Both the position numbers and the translations under genes were made by a program. Below are positions 12,126 to 23,723 of a stretch of 64,000 nucleotides of DNA, piece by piece. This DNA is from Lanius collurio. Its lineage: Eukaryota; Chordata; Aves; Passeriformes; Laniidae. Within the stretch, counting starts at the first letter, position 1; each line of letters starts with the position of its first letter. The stretch is taken from positions 15,177,382 through 15,241,381 of the forward strand of contig JACBWW010000020.1 in the NCBI GenBank assembly GCA_020086605.1. Direction: 5' to 3'. The notes beneath the pieces are model-generated. The model ran no database searches, had not been told where the DNA came from, and saw only the letters and a list, made by a program, of their open reading frames with translations.

Positions 12126-12245
12126 AAAAAAAAAAAAAAATTAAAAAGTTTAAAAAAAAACCCCAAACAAATCAACAAACTAACCAACCAAAAAGCCAAA
12201 CCCCCACTCTCAACAAACAAACAAACAAAAACACACCAAAAAAAG
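12126..12245. repeat. A-rich/CAAA low-complexity tract
   Basis: It begins as A runs with a few T and passes into CCAAAC, (ACAA)n and CACACCAAAA. It has few G or T bases. It accounts for the Lys/Gln/Asn-rich open frame at 12012-12449. Confidence 0.85.
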
Positions 12246-15200
12246 CCCTCCCCTTTCCTGTCGTGGTCACATTTCTACATGAAAACCCTAAACCCACAAT
12301 TTTCCTATCCTGGAAAAGAAAACCTATTTTATTTTATTATGCTCTATATTGTTTCAGTTCCCATAGCCATTCTGTGTCCTTCTGCATTATGGCTCAGTCT
12401 CTGTATTCATTTTTTTTCCCTAAGTCTTTGCCTTCTCAAGAGATGCTAAAAGTGGACTCATTTATCATTCCAATAAGTGAATCAGTTAATCTGAACACTG
12501 ACTTTCAGAATAGTAATCAGAGAATACCTATTTATAGGCATCAAATAGGATTTTTAGAATCTATATGGGCCATGTCCAGGTGACTTAAGGAACTAAGGGT
12601 ATCTTTTAAGGAACTAAAGGTTGAGTGATTGCTGGCAGCATTTTTCAGCTCCTGAATCTGGGTATTGACCCCATTCATCTGCACTGTAATGCAGCATCAG
12701 GATGAGATCCTCGTATGTGCTTTCCTCCAAGCCCATCATCTTGATTTCAGTGGGACAGAAACTCAAGGTCTTGGTCCTGGAAGTGGTCATGGCAGGCTTA
12801 AATAGGTCCCTGATGGGACTAACTGAGAGCAGGGCTGAAGGTGATAAGGACTTCTGTACTTCCACAGAATGGCAAAGACTTCAGATAGAATGAAACATCT
12901 AAGCCTAGTGGCAGAGCAGACCAATGACCTGGGTTGTGGTTGTCTAACACCAGGGTCTCCTAAGAGCCAAAAAGAACACTCCATGTGCATTTAAAGTTTT
13001 CCAAGCACCTGAGAATTTGTTTCTGCACAGATGTAGAAGTGCCTAAGCGTCACAGGATGGAGCAGCTTGTGCTGTCATTCTTGCCAAAGCCCTGCTTTCA
13101 GTAGCTATGACATCTTCTGCATAAATCTTTGTTGTATATTGCAGATAAAATAGGTATTGTCTATCATGCATCAAACACCTTCTGGCAGGATTTTTTTCCT
13201 GTGTGATCTCCCGTTCTTTGGTCACATAGCATTAGATCATTTAAGTATCTACACCACAGTTCACACTGCTTTACAGCAAGGTTTACTCTGTGAAAACATG
13301 TGGGAGAGAAGATTAAAATAAGGACACACAAGTGTGTGGGGGGGATGCAGGGCAAATAGAAATGAAAATCTTGATTCCAGGATTCCCTGTGTGTTGTAAT
13401 AAAAGATGTGAGTCTATTGGATTAGTGTGATTGTAGTAATTGAAATTGATCCCTGCAGGCAGGAGAAAATGTTTTTTGAGAGAATGGTTTGATTGCAACA
13501 GTAAGGACCTCTACTCTCTTCTATCATAGCACAGACAGGAGCTCTTGCTCTGGCACCAAGCAAAACTCCAAACTATTAAGGAAATGGTGAAGCTTAGAAA
13601 CAATCCCTGCTCTGTTAGTTTTTGGTGTTTTTTTCCCTAGCCCAATGTTTTCAACAAGTTATGATTAAATAATTATACGATTCTTATTTTGATCTGTCCA
13701 AAGTCTTTTAGAAACTTGGATCTCATTTTGATGCCCACAGGAGTAGAAACTGTTCCTTAAGTGTTTTAATACTTTTATTCTAATGGTGGCATGAATATAA
13801 GAGAAAGAGTTAAAAGAGAATTGCATTTACCCATTTTCAAAATAAAAAATTCTGATTAAATTATTATTGACTTAGGAAAGTCTTTTTTACTTCCATGTGA
13901 AATTATAGTAAATTCAATGAAGAAATAGATTTTGAATTCTTAAAAATTAAACTAGTTCTTTCTGGAATACAAATCACAAGGGACGCTTTCTTAAGTGCTC
14001 TATGATGACCTGGAACCGTCCTCTTTTAATCTTACTGAACATTTGGGAATGTTCAGGAATGCTTTGGGTTTTATTTTTAGGGGGAAAGGAGAGCTATTTC
14101 TTGCCTGTTCTTAAAAAGGACAGGTAAAACACAGTAGCCCTGCTTGTTTATTTTTGGAGCTGTAAATGCAAGTGCACAGTTTCTATAGATACCACTGGGT
14201 AATCCAGCAAAAATGTAGGCTGCTCTGTATGGAGAGCTCAAACACAAGACCAGCCAACCTGCTATGGGGGGCTGCAAATATCCCTTTTATGCCACCTTTA
14301 TGACTCACACATTGAGAAGTACATTTGTTACTATGAAATTTTCCGATGTTTATTCCAAATATCCTCCTCAAATAAATTTAAATCTGCAAATTTCAGCATA
14401 CTGAAACCTATCACCATCCTTTGCTTCAAAAATGACCAGAGGATTCAAAGCAATTTTATAACTGCTTCTGAGCACCCATGTTTGAAAGAGATCATAGGAA
14501 GGAGTCTTTTGTATTGATTAAAATGAGTTGCCTTCTATTTCTTCTCCTTAATGTCATGATGTGGCCTTTGAAGTCTAAGCTGATGACTGGCAAACAAAGT
14601 GAGGCAACTTTGAAATTTAACTGCCCCTGGCTCAAAATATTTCTCTGCTCACTGCAGAAGAAGCCCATGCTTCATCCTAATATGTAAAAGCAACATGTTC
14701 ATATAACAATGACCAAAAAGTATGCAGGGAACACTTCTGAGCTGCTAATCAGGCATATTTTTATTGAGCCACAAGTTTTCTGCAAACACTGAATTTGTTT
14801 TTCTGGGCAAGATGAAGTCCAAAGATCATTACAGTCAGCGTTGAGATGGAATGACATTGCTAGGATGCTATGCTTGTTTTGTCATTTTCCCATTCAGTTT
14901 TCTCTATGTTCATATTGAAAATATATCTCCCAGGTTTAAAGAGTCTATTCGATCTGAGAATTGTGTCAAATTCCTGCTATCATAAACAACAATAACACAG
15001 GAAGAAAAATATTGGCAAGTACCAATTTGTGAGTTTAGCAACCAGGTTTAACTTTATAGCAGAGAAATGAATGTAAATGTAGTTCAGTCCTCCATTAATT
15101 CATTGATCTTAGAAGTGTAGCAGTTAAATTTTTTTGTGTCAATATAGCCAGAATTAACTGCAGTTAAGGGACACCCAATAAACAGACAATGGTGCACTGG

Positions 15201-15785
15201 CACTTATAAGATTGTCATTTTACTAGTAAGCGTTTTAATATGCAAACTCAGTTTAAGAGCTGGGACTTCATTTAAAAAAAAGGAGGAATCTATCCCATTT
15301 TTAAAATTTCGCTGGTATTTTTACATCTACTATCTTGGGTACCCAGCTGAAGCATCAGAGATTCATTTGGTGTACCAGGAAAAAGACTGCAGGTATATTT
15401 TTCCTGTTACACCAAACTAGATATATTCACTCTTTTACATAATAAGACTGTGAGGCTGACAATGATTACTTCAAGTATAATTAGCTAATTGATCTTCATT
15501 GCCTTTGTCTTCTGTCTTCCTTACTGCTTTTTCACCTTTCATGTGCAAATTTATCGTTGGCATAAATACACTGGCCTTCAGCCAAATTATCTCACAGTTT
15601 TCTCTTGGATCTTTCAATTTTAAGCAGCCTGTAAGCAGTAAGAAATTGTGTGGGATCCTCCAAGAATAAATTAGATGTGGTACTCAAAAAAGTTGATGAG
15701 GCAGTAGTGTTTTCTCCATGAGAGTTTAGAAAATGGGAATGCAGGTTAGAAAATGGAAATGCTGGTGGTGCTCTGCTCAATTCCT

Positions 15786-16347
15786 TCAGTAGCAGGGATG
15801 AATGACAAAAGGAAAAGGAAAACCTATGTTATCAATAAGCAGCTTAAGGACTGGTGCCACCAGTAGAATTTTGGGTTTTTTTCATTATGGGGCAACTTTT
15901 CGGCACCAGGTCTGCTGGAGTCAGATGGGCTTCATCTATCTAGCAAGGGCAAAAGGATTCCAGCCCATGAGTTGGCAGGGCTGATTGAGAGGGCTTTAAA
16001 CCAGGTTCACAGAGGGGAGGGGCTGAAATCAGGCTCTTCAGAGATGAGCGTAGGGGTAAGCCAGAGTCAAGATCGATCTCTTCTCCCAGGCAACTAGCAA
16101 TAGGACAAGAAGACATGGTCTTAAGCTGTGCCAGGGAAAGTTTATGTCAGAAGTTAGGAAAAAGTTCTTGGTATTGGATGGGATGCCAAGAAAGGTGTTG
16201 GAGTCACTGTCCCTGGAGGTGTTTAAGAAATGACTGGATGTGGCACTTGATGCCATGGTGTAGTTGACAAGGTGGGGTTAGGTCCTAAGTTGGACTTGAT
16301 GATCTCAAAGTTCTGGCCAAACCTAGCTGATTCTGTGATTCTGTGAT
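15786..16347 (+). mobile_element. Internally deleted CR1 LINE (ORF1 tail joined to ORF2 tail)
   Basis: Two CR1 coding remnants lie in the order expected of the element but with its middle missing. In the frame of 15921 the left part translates to LKDWCHQ-stop-NFGFF and then SDGLHLSSKGKRIPAHELAG, the end of the CR1 ORF1 esterase-like (SGNH) domain, including the Asp-x-x-His pair (Asp codon 15924, His codon 15933). In the frame of 16078 the right part gives LFSQATSNRTRRHGLKLCQG, followed by VRKKF and LESLSLEVFKK and then a stop at 16231-16233; this is the C-terminal end of the CR1 reverse-transcriptase ORF. The 3' untranslated end follows, with GGACTTGATGATCTCAAAG and a terminal ATTCTGTG repeat. 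The whole endonuclease and nearly all of the reverse transcriptase are absent between about 16060 and 16077. One in-frame stop (15861-15863) and other changes show decay. Confidence 0.85.
16330..16347 (+). repeat. CR1 3'-terminal octamer repeat (ATTCTGTG)
   Basis: Two and a bit copies of the ATTCTGTG unit end the CR1 element. This is the signature of CR1 reverse-transcription priming, and it fixes the 3' boundary and plus polarity. Confidence 0.85.
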
Positions 16348-18898
16348 CCTCAGCAGTTTTTTGACTTGATCATATTTTCCTTCAGAAAATTCTTAAATTA
16401 TCCCTTATTTTCCAAGGGTGAAAGACACTTACATGGTATTCGGAGCTCATCCATCAAAAAAACAATGTTTTCCACCTTATGAACCCCCAAATGTTTGATT
16501 ATTATTATGATATACAGACCACTTTCTCTAAATTTCACCCTGAGACAAGCAACCTAGGGATCCAAAAGAAGTGCAAGTGAGGACAGTGGCAAGAAAATGT
16601 TCTGTAGCAGAGAAACAACCCTCGGAGTATTTCCTAAACTGTTAGTGGCAGTAGGAGGTGTCCTGGTGGCCAAGCAATCTTTCCTGCCCAAGTTTCTGCA
16701 CACTTAGACCAAAGTGACAGATCAGCAGCCTGTTCCCCTGGCTACTTGCTACAGAGCACCTTAGCAGTGATTTACAGTGGTATATTTAAATGCATACATT
16801 AATTTGTACAGATGAAATACTTGGCTACCACAGAGATATTTTTATTGTGGATCAGGATAATAGCCCTGACTCACCCATATCAGTGACATTCCAAGCTTTT
16901 GTATTGTTCAGGAGTTAACATCCCATTCAGTATTTGACAAGCAGGGAGTCAAGGCTGACAGTTACCATCTCTTCTACGTGGTGCCTAAGGCTAGGATTTG
17001 TCTCTGGTTTCATTTATTAGTTATATAACCCACATACTATTTTTGAGCTGTTAAAAAAAAAAGAAAGAAAGAAAGAAAAGAAAAGAAATAAACCAATGTA
17101 GAGAAAAAGAAATCCCCATCTGGGAATTACCCACCAGGTTGCTACATACAGTGGACTGATCTACATATGCATGTATTAATTTCCATTTAAAATGTGCGTG
17201 CCAGTGAAAACAGAGCCAATGAAACCTTTCAGGGTTACATAACAATGATAAATGTACTGCAACAGTTACAGGCAAGCACAGGGCCCTTGAGATTTATAGG
17301 TTCTTCCTCTCCTTTTTTTTAATGTCCTAACTAGAAAAGGTCAATTGCAGTGCAGCATCTGTATTCTGCAACAAAATTTTGCTTATTTTTATCTAATGCC
17401 TTAGCTTGGATGGCCTGAGCCATTTCCAAACCATAAGGTGAATCTGTACCTGATTCCCACTTTTTCTTGCATCAGTAAAAGTGAGGAAAACAATGCAGTG
17501 CCATAAGCTGTGACAGTCTGAAATCCACACTCTCACTGTTATTATGGTATCATCTGAGGCCAGTTTTGGGGATAGCAGTGAAGACAACAGCAGGGGGCAC
17601 AAAGGAATGAAAATGAGCTAAATAACAGCAAGTCAAATCAAGGCAAGTGTGAGTAAGAATGTCCCCTGTACATGCTTCTGCTCCCTGTGCTGCAAGCCGG
17701 GAAAGTAGCCCTCAGCCCTGAGCTTGCTTTTGGTGGGGTGCATCCTTCACTCCCTTCAAGGGCTTTCCTCTCCAGACAGCTTTGCTCATCAGTGCTGTTA
17801 GAGACATCATGATATCATTTTGAAACTGCTGCCCTGGAAGCCCATGGCTCTGTTCATGCCAAAGCGTAGCAGAAACATAGGCAGCAGTGTGAAGAAAGGA
17901 AAAAAAAAAAAAAGAAAGCAATAAAATAAATTAGACAGGGAAAAGGAAAAGCTTGTGAAGCAATGTTTTGTTTAAATAGGTGAATGGAGTCTTCTCCATC
18001 CTGGTGCAACTTCCAAGTGTCACTCTCCTGTGGGATCAGAGAGGGACACTATCAGCAGGTGCTGCAGCTCATCCCTTCTCACAGGATGAGCCTGCAGCCC
18101 TTTGTTGTCCCACCAGAGGCTGTAAAAATTATTATTGTAGCAGAAAGTGAGAAGACTTTTGAAAGTTTTGTGCAAGTAAACATAAGATCAGTTAGGTTTT
18201 GCTATTTAAAATGAAAACTTGAGAGAAGAGTTAAATTTGGTTTCCAGCTATTTATCAGTTCTCTGGCTAAAAGATACTCTAGGGAATACTTAAGTCAGGC
18301 TATCCTGGTAAGTTTCTTTCTTTTGTTGTAAAAGAAATATGATATAAAGAGCAGAGCCAGCAGAGCAAATCACCTTGCCTTAAAACTGCCTGTCACAGCA
18401 AGATACAGCTGAAAACCAGAAACACTTCAGCTTTGTCAGCAGAAGAACCTATGCTTTATCTCTTACTGAAACCAAAATTTTTTACTCTCTACCTAATGAT
18501 TAAACAAAGATGATAGCAGTAATAGAGCACTATCAGCTGAAAATAGTCTAAAAATATAGCTTCTGCAAAACTCTGTCTCAATCATCAATATAGACATACC
18601 TGTTTCAGTGAAGAAAATAACATTTCGCCATGATGAAAATGTGAATCAGATTTTCAGGTTCAATTGCTTCATTATTTTGCTTTCTTTTCATTACTTCTGC
18701 CTATAGATCACAGCTTAGATTTTCATTCAGGCATTTTTGTGTGTTCAATATAATACTGCTGCCTTCAAATTGACAAATGGGTTTTCTGTATACTTTCATG
18801 CAGTAAGTTAACTATCCTGCTGCAGGCCTTAATGAAATCATCAGTTTTGGGTTTTTTTATTTTGCTTTACTTTGTCATGTTGAACAGAAGTCTGATTT
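16348..18898. other. Unique sequence between two CR1 copies
   Basis: There is no recognised gene or transposon. It contains an AAAG simple repeat at 17053-17088 and a short A run near 17899-17913. Open frames are under 80 codons. Confidence 0.55.
17053..17088. repeat. (AAAG)n simple repeat
   Basis: A run of A followed by about five AAAG units and AAAAG variants, purine-only on the plus strand. Confidence 0.85.
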
Positions 18899-19670
18899 CA
18901 CAGAATCATTTAGGCAGTAAAATACTTCCAAGATCATCAAGTCCAAGCTTTGACCCATAATGAACTTGTCAGCAACCACAGCACTAAGTGCCACACCCAG
19001 TCTTCTCTTGAACAACTCCAAGGATGGTGACTCCACCACCTCCCTGAGAAGCCCATTCCAGTGCTTGACGACCCTTTCTGTGAAGAAATTCTGAACCTCC
19101 CTTGGCACAGTTTGAGGCCGCCTCCTCTCATCCTGTCACTAGTTACCTGGGAGACCAATCTCCACCAGGCTCCTACCTCCTTTCAGGCAGTTGTAGAGAG
19201 CAATAAGGTTTCCCCTTGAGTCTCCTCTTCTCCAGGCTAAACAACCCCAAATCCCTCAGCTGCTCCTTACAAGTCTTACTGTCGAGATCCTTCCTCAGCT
19301 CTGTTACCATTCTCTGGACATGCTCCAGCCCTTCAGTGTCTTTCTCATCATCAGGGGCCCAAAACTGAATGCAGGATTTGAGGTGTGGCCTCACCAATGC
19401 TGTGTGCAGGGGGACAGTCACTGCCCTGGTCCTGCTGGATGCACTATTTCTGACACAGGCCAGGTGCCATTGGCCTTCTTGGCCACCTGGGCACAGCTGA
19501 CTCATGTTCAGCCACTGCCACCAGCACCCCCAGGTCCTTTTCTGAAGGGCTACTTTCCAAAGACTCTGCCCTAACCTCTAGTGTTGGTGTTGTGACCCAA
19601 GTACAAATCATGGCACTTGGCCTTCATGAACCTCATAGCAGTGGCCTTGGCCCATTGACCTAACCTGAAT
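18899..19670 (-). mobile_element. CR1 LINE 3' half, 5'-truncated (about 770 bp)
   Basis: Read on the minus strand, this encodes the end of CR1 ORF2 followed by the short 3' untranslated end. Recognisable peptides are VRPHLKSCIQFWAPDDEKD and LFSLEKRRLKG (complement of 19173-19505), then [20 protein letters not shown] and LFKRRL (complement of 18875-19108), all typical of the last 150 residues of CR1 reverse transcriptase. The reading frame changes between the blocks, so indels have broken the ORF. The 3' terminus is at 18899, where the plus strand reads CACAGAATCATTTAGGCAG, a decayed terminal repeat. The 5' truncation point is near 19670, about 100 bases before the solo LTR at 19770. Confidence 0.93.
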
Positions 19671-19763
19671 GCTAAATCTTACCTGAGATGCAAAAGCTTA
19701 TATTGTAGTATCAGAGTGATTACTTCTATGCAGTTAGGGAGAGATGGAGATGATATAGATGTA

Positions 19764-19769
19764 GTTCTA
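19764..19769. repeat. Left target-site duplication GTTCTA
   Basis: This is identical to 20214-20219 on the other side of the LTR. A 6-bp duplication is typical of class II (beta/alpha, ERVK-like) retroviral integration. Confidence 0.85.
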
Positions 19770-19969
19770 TGTGGGGGGTTATCAGCTGTCCACTGCTTAA
19801 TTCTGTGGCAAGCTTGCCTCTTAAGTCTCGGAATATCCTTAGACCATTCACAAACAGCCTAAATATTCCTCGACTGTGCAGCTCCACCTAAGCCAGTGTT
19901 AGTGACAGCTACCCCAGAGCAGAATTTGAGAAGAGAAATATAGCTCAAACCTCTTTTGATGTTAAGTCA

Positions 19970-19975
19970 TTTATT
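19970..19975 (-). promoter_or_regulatory. AATAAA signal of the ERVK-like LTR
   Basis: The minus strand reads GAGGGAATAAATGACTT. Its distance from the TATA-like box (about 80 bases) and from the LTR end (about 200 bases) fits a short R region. Confidence 0.6.
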
Positions 19976-20053
19976 CCCTCTGTCCTGGAGAAAAACAGAG
20001 GATGCGACCCGGGCAACAGTCGTCGAGGTAAGAGGGGCTTTCTATTCTCCTGG

Positions 20054-20060
20054 TTTTATC
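20054..20060 (-). promoter_or_regulatory. TATA-like box of the ERVK-like LTR
   Basis: The minus strand reads GTGATAAAACCAGG, upstream of the AATAAA in the LTR's own polarity. This is inferred from position only. Confidence 0.4.
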
Positions 20061-20213
20061 ACAGACAGGGGGAAAAGGGACACCAGGGGCGGAGCTGGGA
20101 TAAACAACCAACCAGATCAGAGCCTGGGCGGCTTGAACCTAAGGTAGACCTGACTCAGTCACATGGCAGGGATCCGGCCAAGGGGGGGAGGCCCAGGGGG
20201 ATCCACCGCAACA

Positions 20214-20219
20214 GTTCTA
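20214..20219. repeat. Right target-site duplication GTTCTA
   Basis: Partner of 19764-19769, directly abutting the CA end of the LTR. Confidence 0.85.
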
Positions 20220-20992
20220 GATTGTATATATATATTTATTTAGTCCTCAAAAACTTCCAAACTGGCATTGCATGACAAATAGTCATGTCTTCAATAAATT
20301 TAATTATGAGCACAATTTTTTGGAGCATCTTTTTCAAATATTTTGCTGCTGTGAAATATCACTAGAGAACATCCTATAGAAAACTTCCTTTTGCATGGAA
20401 GACTTTGCTCTTTTCTACTGCTGCCCAACCTGCAGGTTGAGACCCACTGGTGTATTCTTCTGTTCTCTTACAGACCTGTCTTCCCTGCACAGTGAAGGGC
20501 AAGTCAAATTAAAATAATCAAAATCGGGTCTCTGTAGAATTGTAACTATAATGCGATTGATTCTATTATCTAATATTTCAATATGTCTCATTTTCCTTAA
20601 AGCCATTAAATAGACATACACTCGCTCTTTGGGAAACATGGAAGAGACTGAAATAGAAGGGATCAGTTTAAGTTGAATAACAGGGGATTTTTTGTATACA
20701 ATGTAAGAATGAGGTTAGCCTGAAATTATATTCTCTTCTTGAAGGGAATTATAATTATTTAATTCAGCTCTCTGAAATAGCTTTTCTGGTTATTTTGATT
20801 CACTAACAATTCTGCTTGAAATACACGTTGGTGATTGGCCACATGATGTGAAAATATTTGGCAGCCCATCTGTGCCTTGACCTGCAGCTCTGTCTGACAA
20901 TTTTAATGGTGTGTTGCTTCTAGTTAATTTAGATTGTATTTCATGACATTGCCTACAAGTCTAAACACTGCATACCATATGTAGGCAAAAGG

Positions 20993-21020
20993 GAAAAAAA
21001 ACCCAAACCAAACCCAATAA
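20993..21020. repeat. Short A/C tract
   Basis: An A run followed by CCCAAACCAAACCC, of the same kind as the longer A/C tracts in this window. Confidence 0.7.
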
Positions 21021-23512
21021 AACCCTCAAAACTGAGCACATCTATTTGAAATAACAATCTGTGAAAGTGGTAGTCTAAGGAAAGTGAGTTCTTAGCAGGG
21101 TCTCATGGCTCTAAGCCATACTCTAATGGCATTGTCTGCCTAGAGCTAGAAATCCTTTGGCAATTTCCAGTCTCTCTAGAAATGTCAGTCCGATATGTGT
21201 GACAAGGCAATTTGCATAATTTTGCAGTGTTGTTGCATACCACTTGTTTTTTTTTAAAGAAATAAGATAGGGTTCATATTCCATAAGCTATTTTTTTTCC
21301 CTGGGAAGCCAACTCAGGAAGCAGCCCCCATAGACGATGAGTGTAGGAGAGCATTGGCAGCCTTCACCCCTGCATTACGGAGGCTTGAAACCTCTATCAT
21401 TCTATACTGGTTTGGTCCAAATCATCCATTGCAGCCTGGGTTTGGGGGCTGGCTCAAAATGGTTATGTTATCCATAGGAAGACTTTTCTATTTGTGCAAA
21501 AGTTTGAAAAAAAACCAACGGCCATGCAAACACATGAAATGTGAGTGACTGCCTGCTCCCTCGTTTTGCTTGTCATAGTTTCCAAAGGCATTGCAGTTGG
21601 TGTGCTGTGATCACCTCTCCAGTGAGAATACAAGAGAGCAGCTAAATCACAGCAACCATACAATGCTCTCAGGAGAAGCAAAGCACTGTGGAAGGTCATT
21701 TCTAGCAAGGGGTGTAAATGAGGGCAGAAGGAAAACAGTTATTATGATGAAGCACTAGAGAAATCAAACCTAGTGGAAATATTTGGTATTTGTGCTGACA
21801 CTTCTTGGTTTTCCTTCAGCTTCAAAAGAAAAAATCTCACAAAGAAATAATAGCAACCTTGACAGACCAAAAGGGGAAAAATTCTTTAGCTGAAATCAAT
21901 TTTACATCCAATAATTTAGAAAGGGATTTTGAACAGCCCTGATTTATATCTTGCAGATACCACAGAACAAACATATAATCAGTGAAATGGTTTATCTATA
22001 GTTTTCAGGTATTGTAGATGCCTTGAAGGGTTCAGTATAGTTCAACCTAGATAGCAGAAACCCTTTACAAAATAATTCCATTCTGCTACATAACTCCAGT
22101 GCTAGAGAATACAAGGTACTCCTTCCAAAATTTCATAGGAATGGTTTCTTCCCTGGATTTATCTCAGAGTCTGTTCATCTGTGAATAATTTACGCTTTGT
22201 TTACATTACTGAACAAAAAATGTTTATAACACACCTTATCAGTAAGGGATGTAAGTATGGCATAGTGAAGTGGAAAACATGACAACATTAAACATGCATG
22301 CAAATATTTTTTAGATATTCATGAACAGCTATAGAGCCAGTTCAATTTAGAACCTATAGTGCTGTCTTTTACCAGATCCCAGACAAGTACCTGGAATTAA
22401 ATTTTCAGCAAGTAAAAAGAGACTTTTTTCAAGAAAATGTAGGTATAAACAAAAATTGCCAGGTAAAGGGATTTTTTTGATGGTCAGAACGTCTTTGAAA
22501 ATTCCTCATGCTGGGTTTACTGTGGTATTATTTCTGTGTGCTTTCATTTGAAAAAGAATTGTAGGAAATTAGATTTTGGCTGCATTGATAGTGTCACGGC
22601 AGTACTCATTTCCTCCTTTTTTGTTATATTCTAGAGTACACAAATCCACACAGTGTAGAAGAAATTCAGCACTCATATAGTTATCAATGCTAGAAAACTT
22701 TCCATGACCACAGTACAGCATTAAAAAAAAAATCTAAATTTGCCAGCTCTTCTGCACATTGTATGGACTGTCTTGTCTAAATATAGCCAATTCTCTGATG
22801 CCACAACTTGAAGCTGTAAATAAGTGCTGAAACTTAATAGCACAAGGCTAGATTTAGGTTTTTGGTACAAATAATGAGCTAAATGCCCTTCTCATCTTCC
22901 TTAAAATACTGCATGAAAAACTGGTCTGTCACAGCAACCTATGTAGGATTTGCCCTTAATAAAGCCCTAGTGCTTGCAAGTCCACATTCACAGCACCTAA
23001 TTGACTTTATTCCCAGCAGCAAATTGACTTCACCCTGCACCACCACATAGTGACAATCAAGAGTCTTAAATGACACATGCAGAGCTGAATGTTGCCAGTC
23101 AAATGATAGGTGGCCATGGTGAAGATTGCTCTCATGAAAGAGAGCAGAGGAGGAACGCAGGAAATTTTGGTACTGTGCAGGAGTACTGTGGCATGGCATA
23201 CCTTCCTGCAGATGCCTCAAAAGCCTTGATAGACGTCTCATCAGGGTCACATGAAGACAGTCTTTTTTAAGCATGGGTATACTGATGTTGGAGAATCCAG
23301 TTCTTTACAATGTAAAGCCTTTGCAAGTGCTGATTTTCTCATCTTTCTGTAGTTGTGTGTGGATTTGAAGAACTCTAAAAATAACAAGAGAATATAGCGG
23401 TGCAAATATTTGCCTTAATTTTTGCATCCAGCATGAAATAAGGACTCTATAACATATTCAGATCTTAAGTGCCAGTTCTTGTTTCTTTAATGATATTTTG
23501 CTGGCTGTGGTG

Positions 23513-23723
23513 AAACAAAAACAAAAACAAAAACAACAACAACAAAAAAAACCAAAACCAAAACCAAAAACAAAACAAAAACAAAACAAAACCAAAACCC
23601 AAAACAAAACCAAAAACAAAGCCAAAAACAAAACAAAAACCAAACCAAACCAAAACAAAAACATAACAAAACAAAAACAAAAAAACAAACAAAAAAAAAC
23701 AAAACCAAAACCAAAACAAAAAA
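23513..23723. repeat. 211-bp tract made almost only of A and C
   Basis: The units are CAAAAA, CCAAAA and CAACAA. In 211 bases I find a single G (23621) and a single T (23664). The open frames of 75-104 codons on both strands (Lys/Gln on plus; Phe/Val/Cys/Leu on minus) are translations of this repeat and not genes. The minus strand is (TTTTG/TTTTGG)n, with paired G runs. Confidence 0.95.

Larger units (their letters stand above)
7274..15785. other. Long unique AT-rich stretch with simple repeats
   Basis: I see no supported gene across 8.5 kb. It holds an A run at 7777-7798, the possible LTR at 8903-9195, a G/T tract at 11038-11091, an A/C tract at 12126-12245 and an imperfect 22-bp tandem pair at about 15724-15768. 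Its longest open frame (145 codons, 12012-12449) runs through the A/C tract and encodes mainly Lys, Asn, Gln and Thr there, so it is low-complexity translation. A 103-codon frame on the complement of 9158-9469 and a 112-codon frame at 10825-11163 show no recognisable domain. Confidence 0.5.
19770..20213 (-). mobile_element. Class II (ERVK-like) solo LTR, 444 bp, with 6-bp TSD
   Basis: The element is bounded exactly by TG...CA-type ends. On the minus strand it starts TGTTGCGGTGGATCC and ends TGATAACCCCCCACA. GTTCTA stands immediately outside both ends. Minus-strand landmarks are a TATA-like GATAAAA at 20054-20060 and, about 80 bases further, AATAAA at 19970-19975, leaving about 200 bases as R-U5. 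The upstream (high-coordinate) part is GC-rich, unlike the surrounding DNA. No primer-binding site or retroviral gene lies on either side, so this is a solo LTR. The perfect duplication suggests a fairly young insertion. I do not assign a family name. Confidence 0.88.

Noticed and set aside
12012..12449. 145-codon plus-strand frame
   Set aside because: It is driven by the A/C tract; the rest has no recognised domain and no splice or homology support.
14098..14126. Imperfect hairpin around CCTGTTCTT/AAGGACAGG as a small RNA
   Set aside because: The stem has mismatches and is too short; no further evidence.
19173..19505. 110-codon minus-strand frame as a host gene
   Set aside because: It matches the end of CR1 reverse transcriptase and belongs to the LINE fragment.
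22939..23274. 111-codon minus-strand frame as a processed pseudogene
   Set aside because: I recognise no parent protein and see no poly-A tail or flanking duplication.
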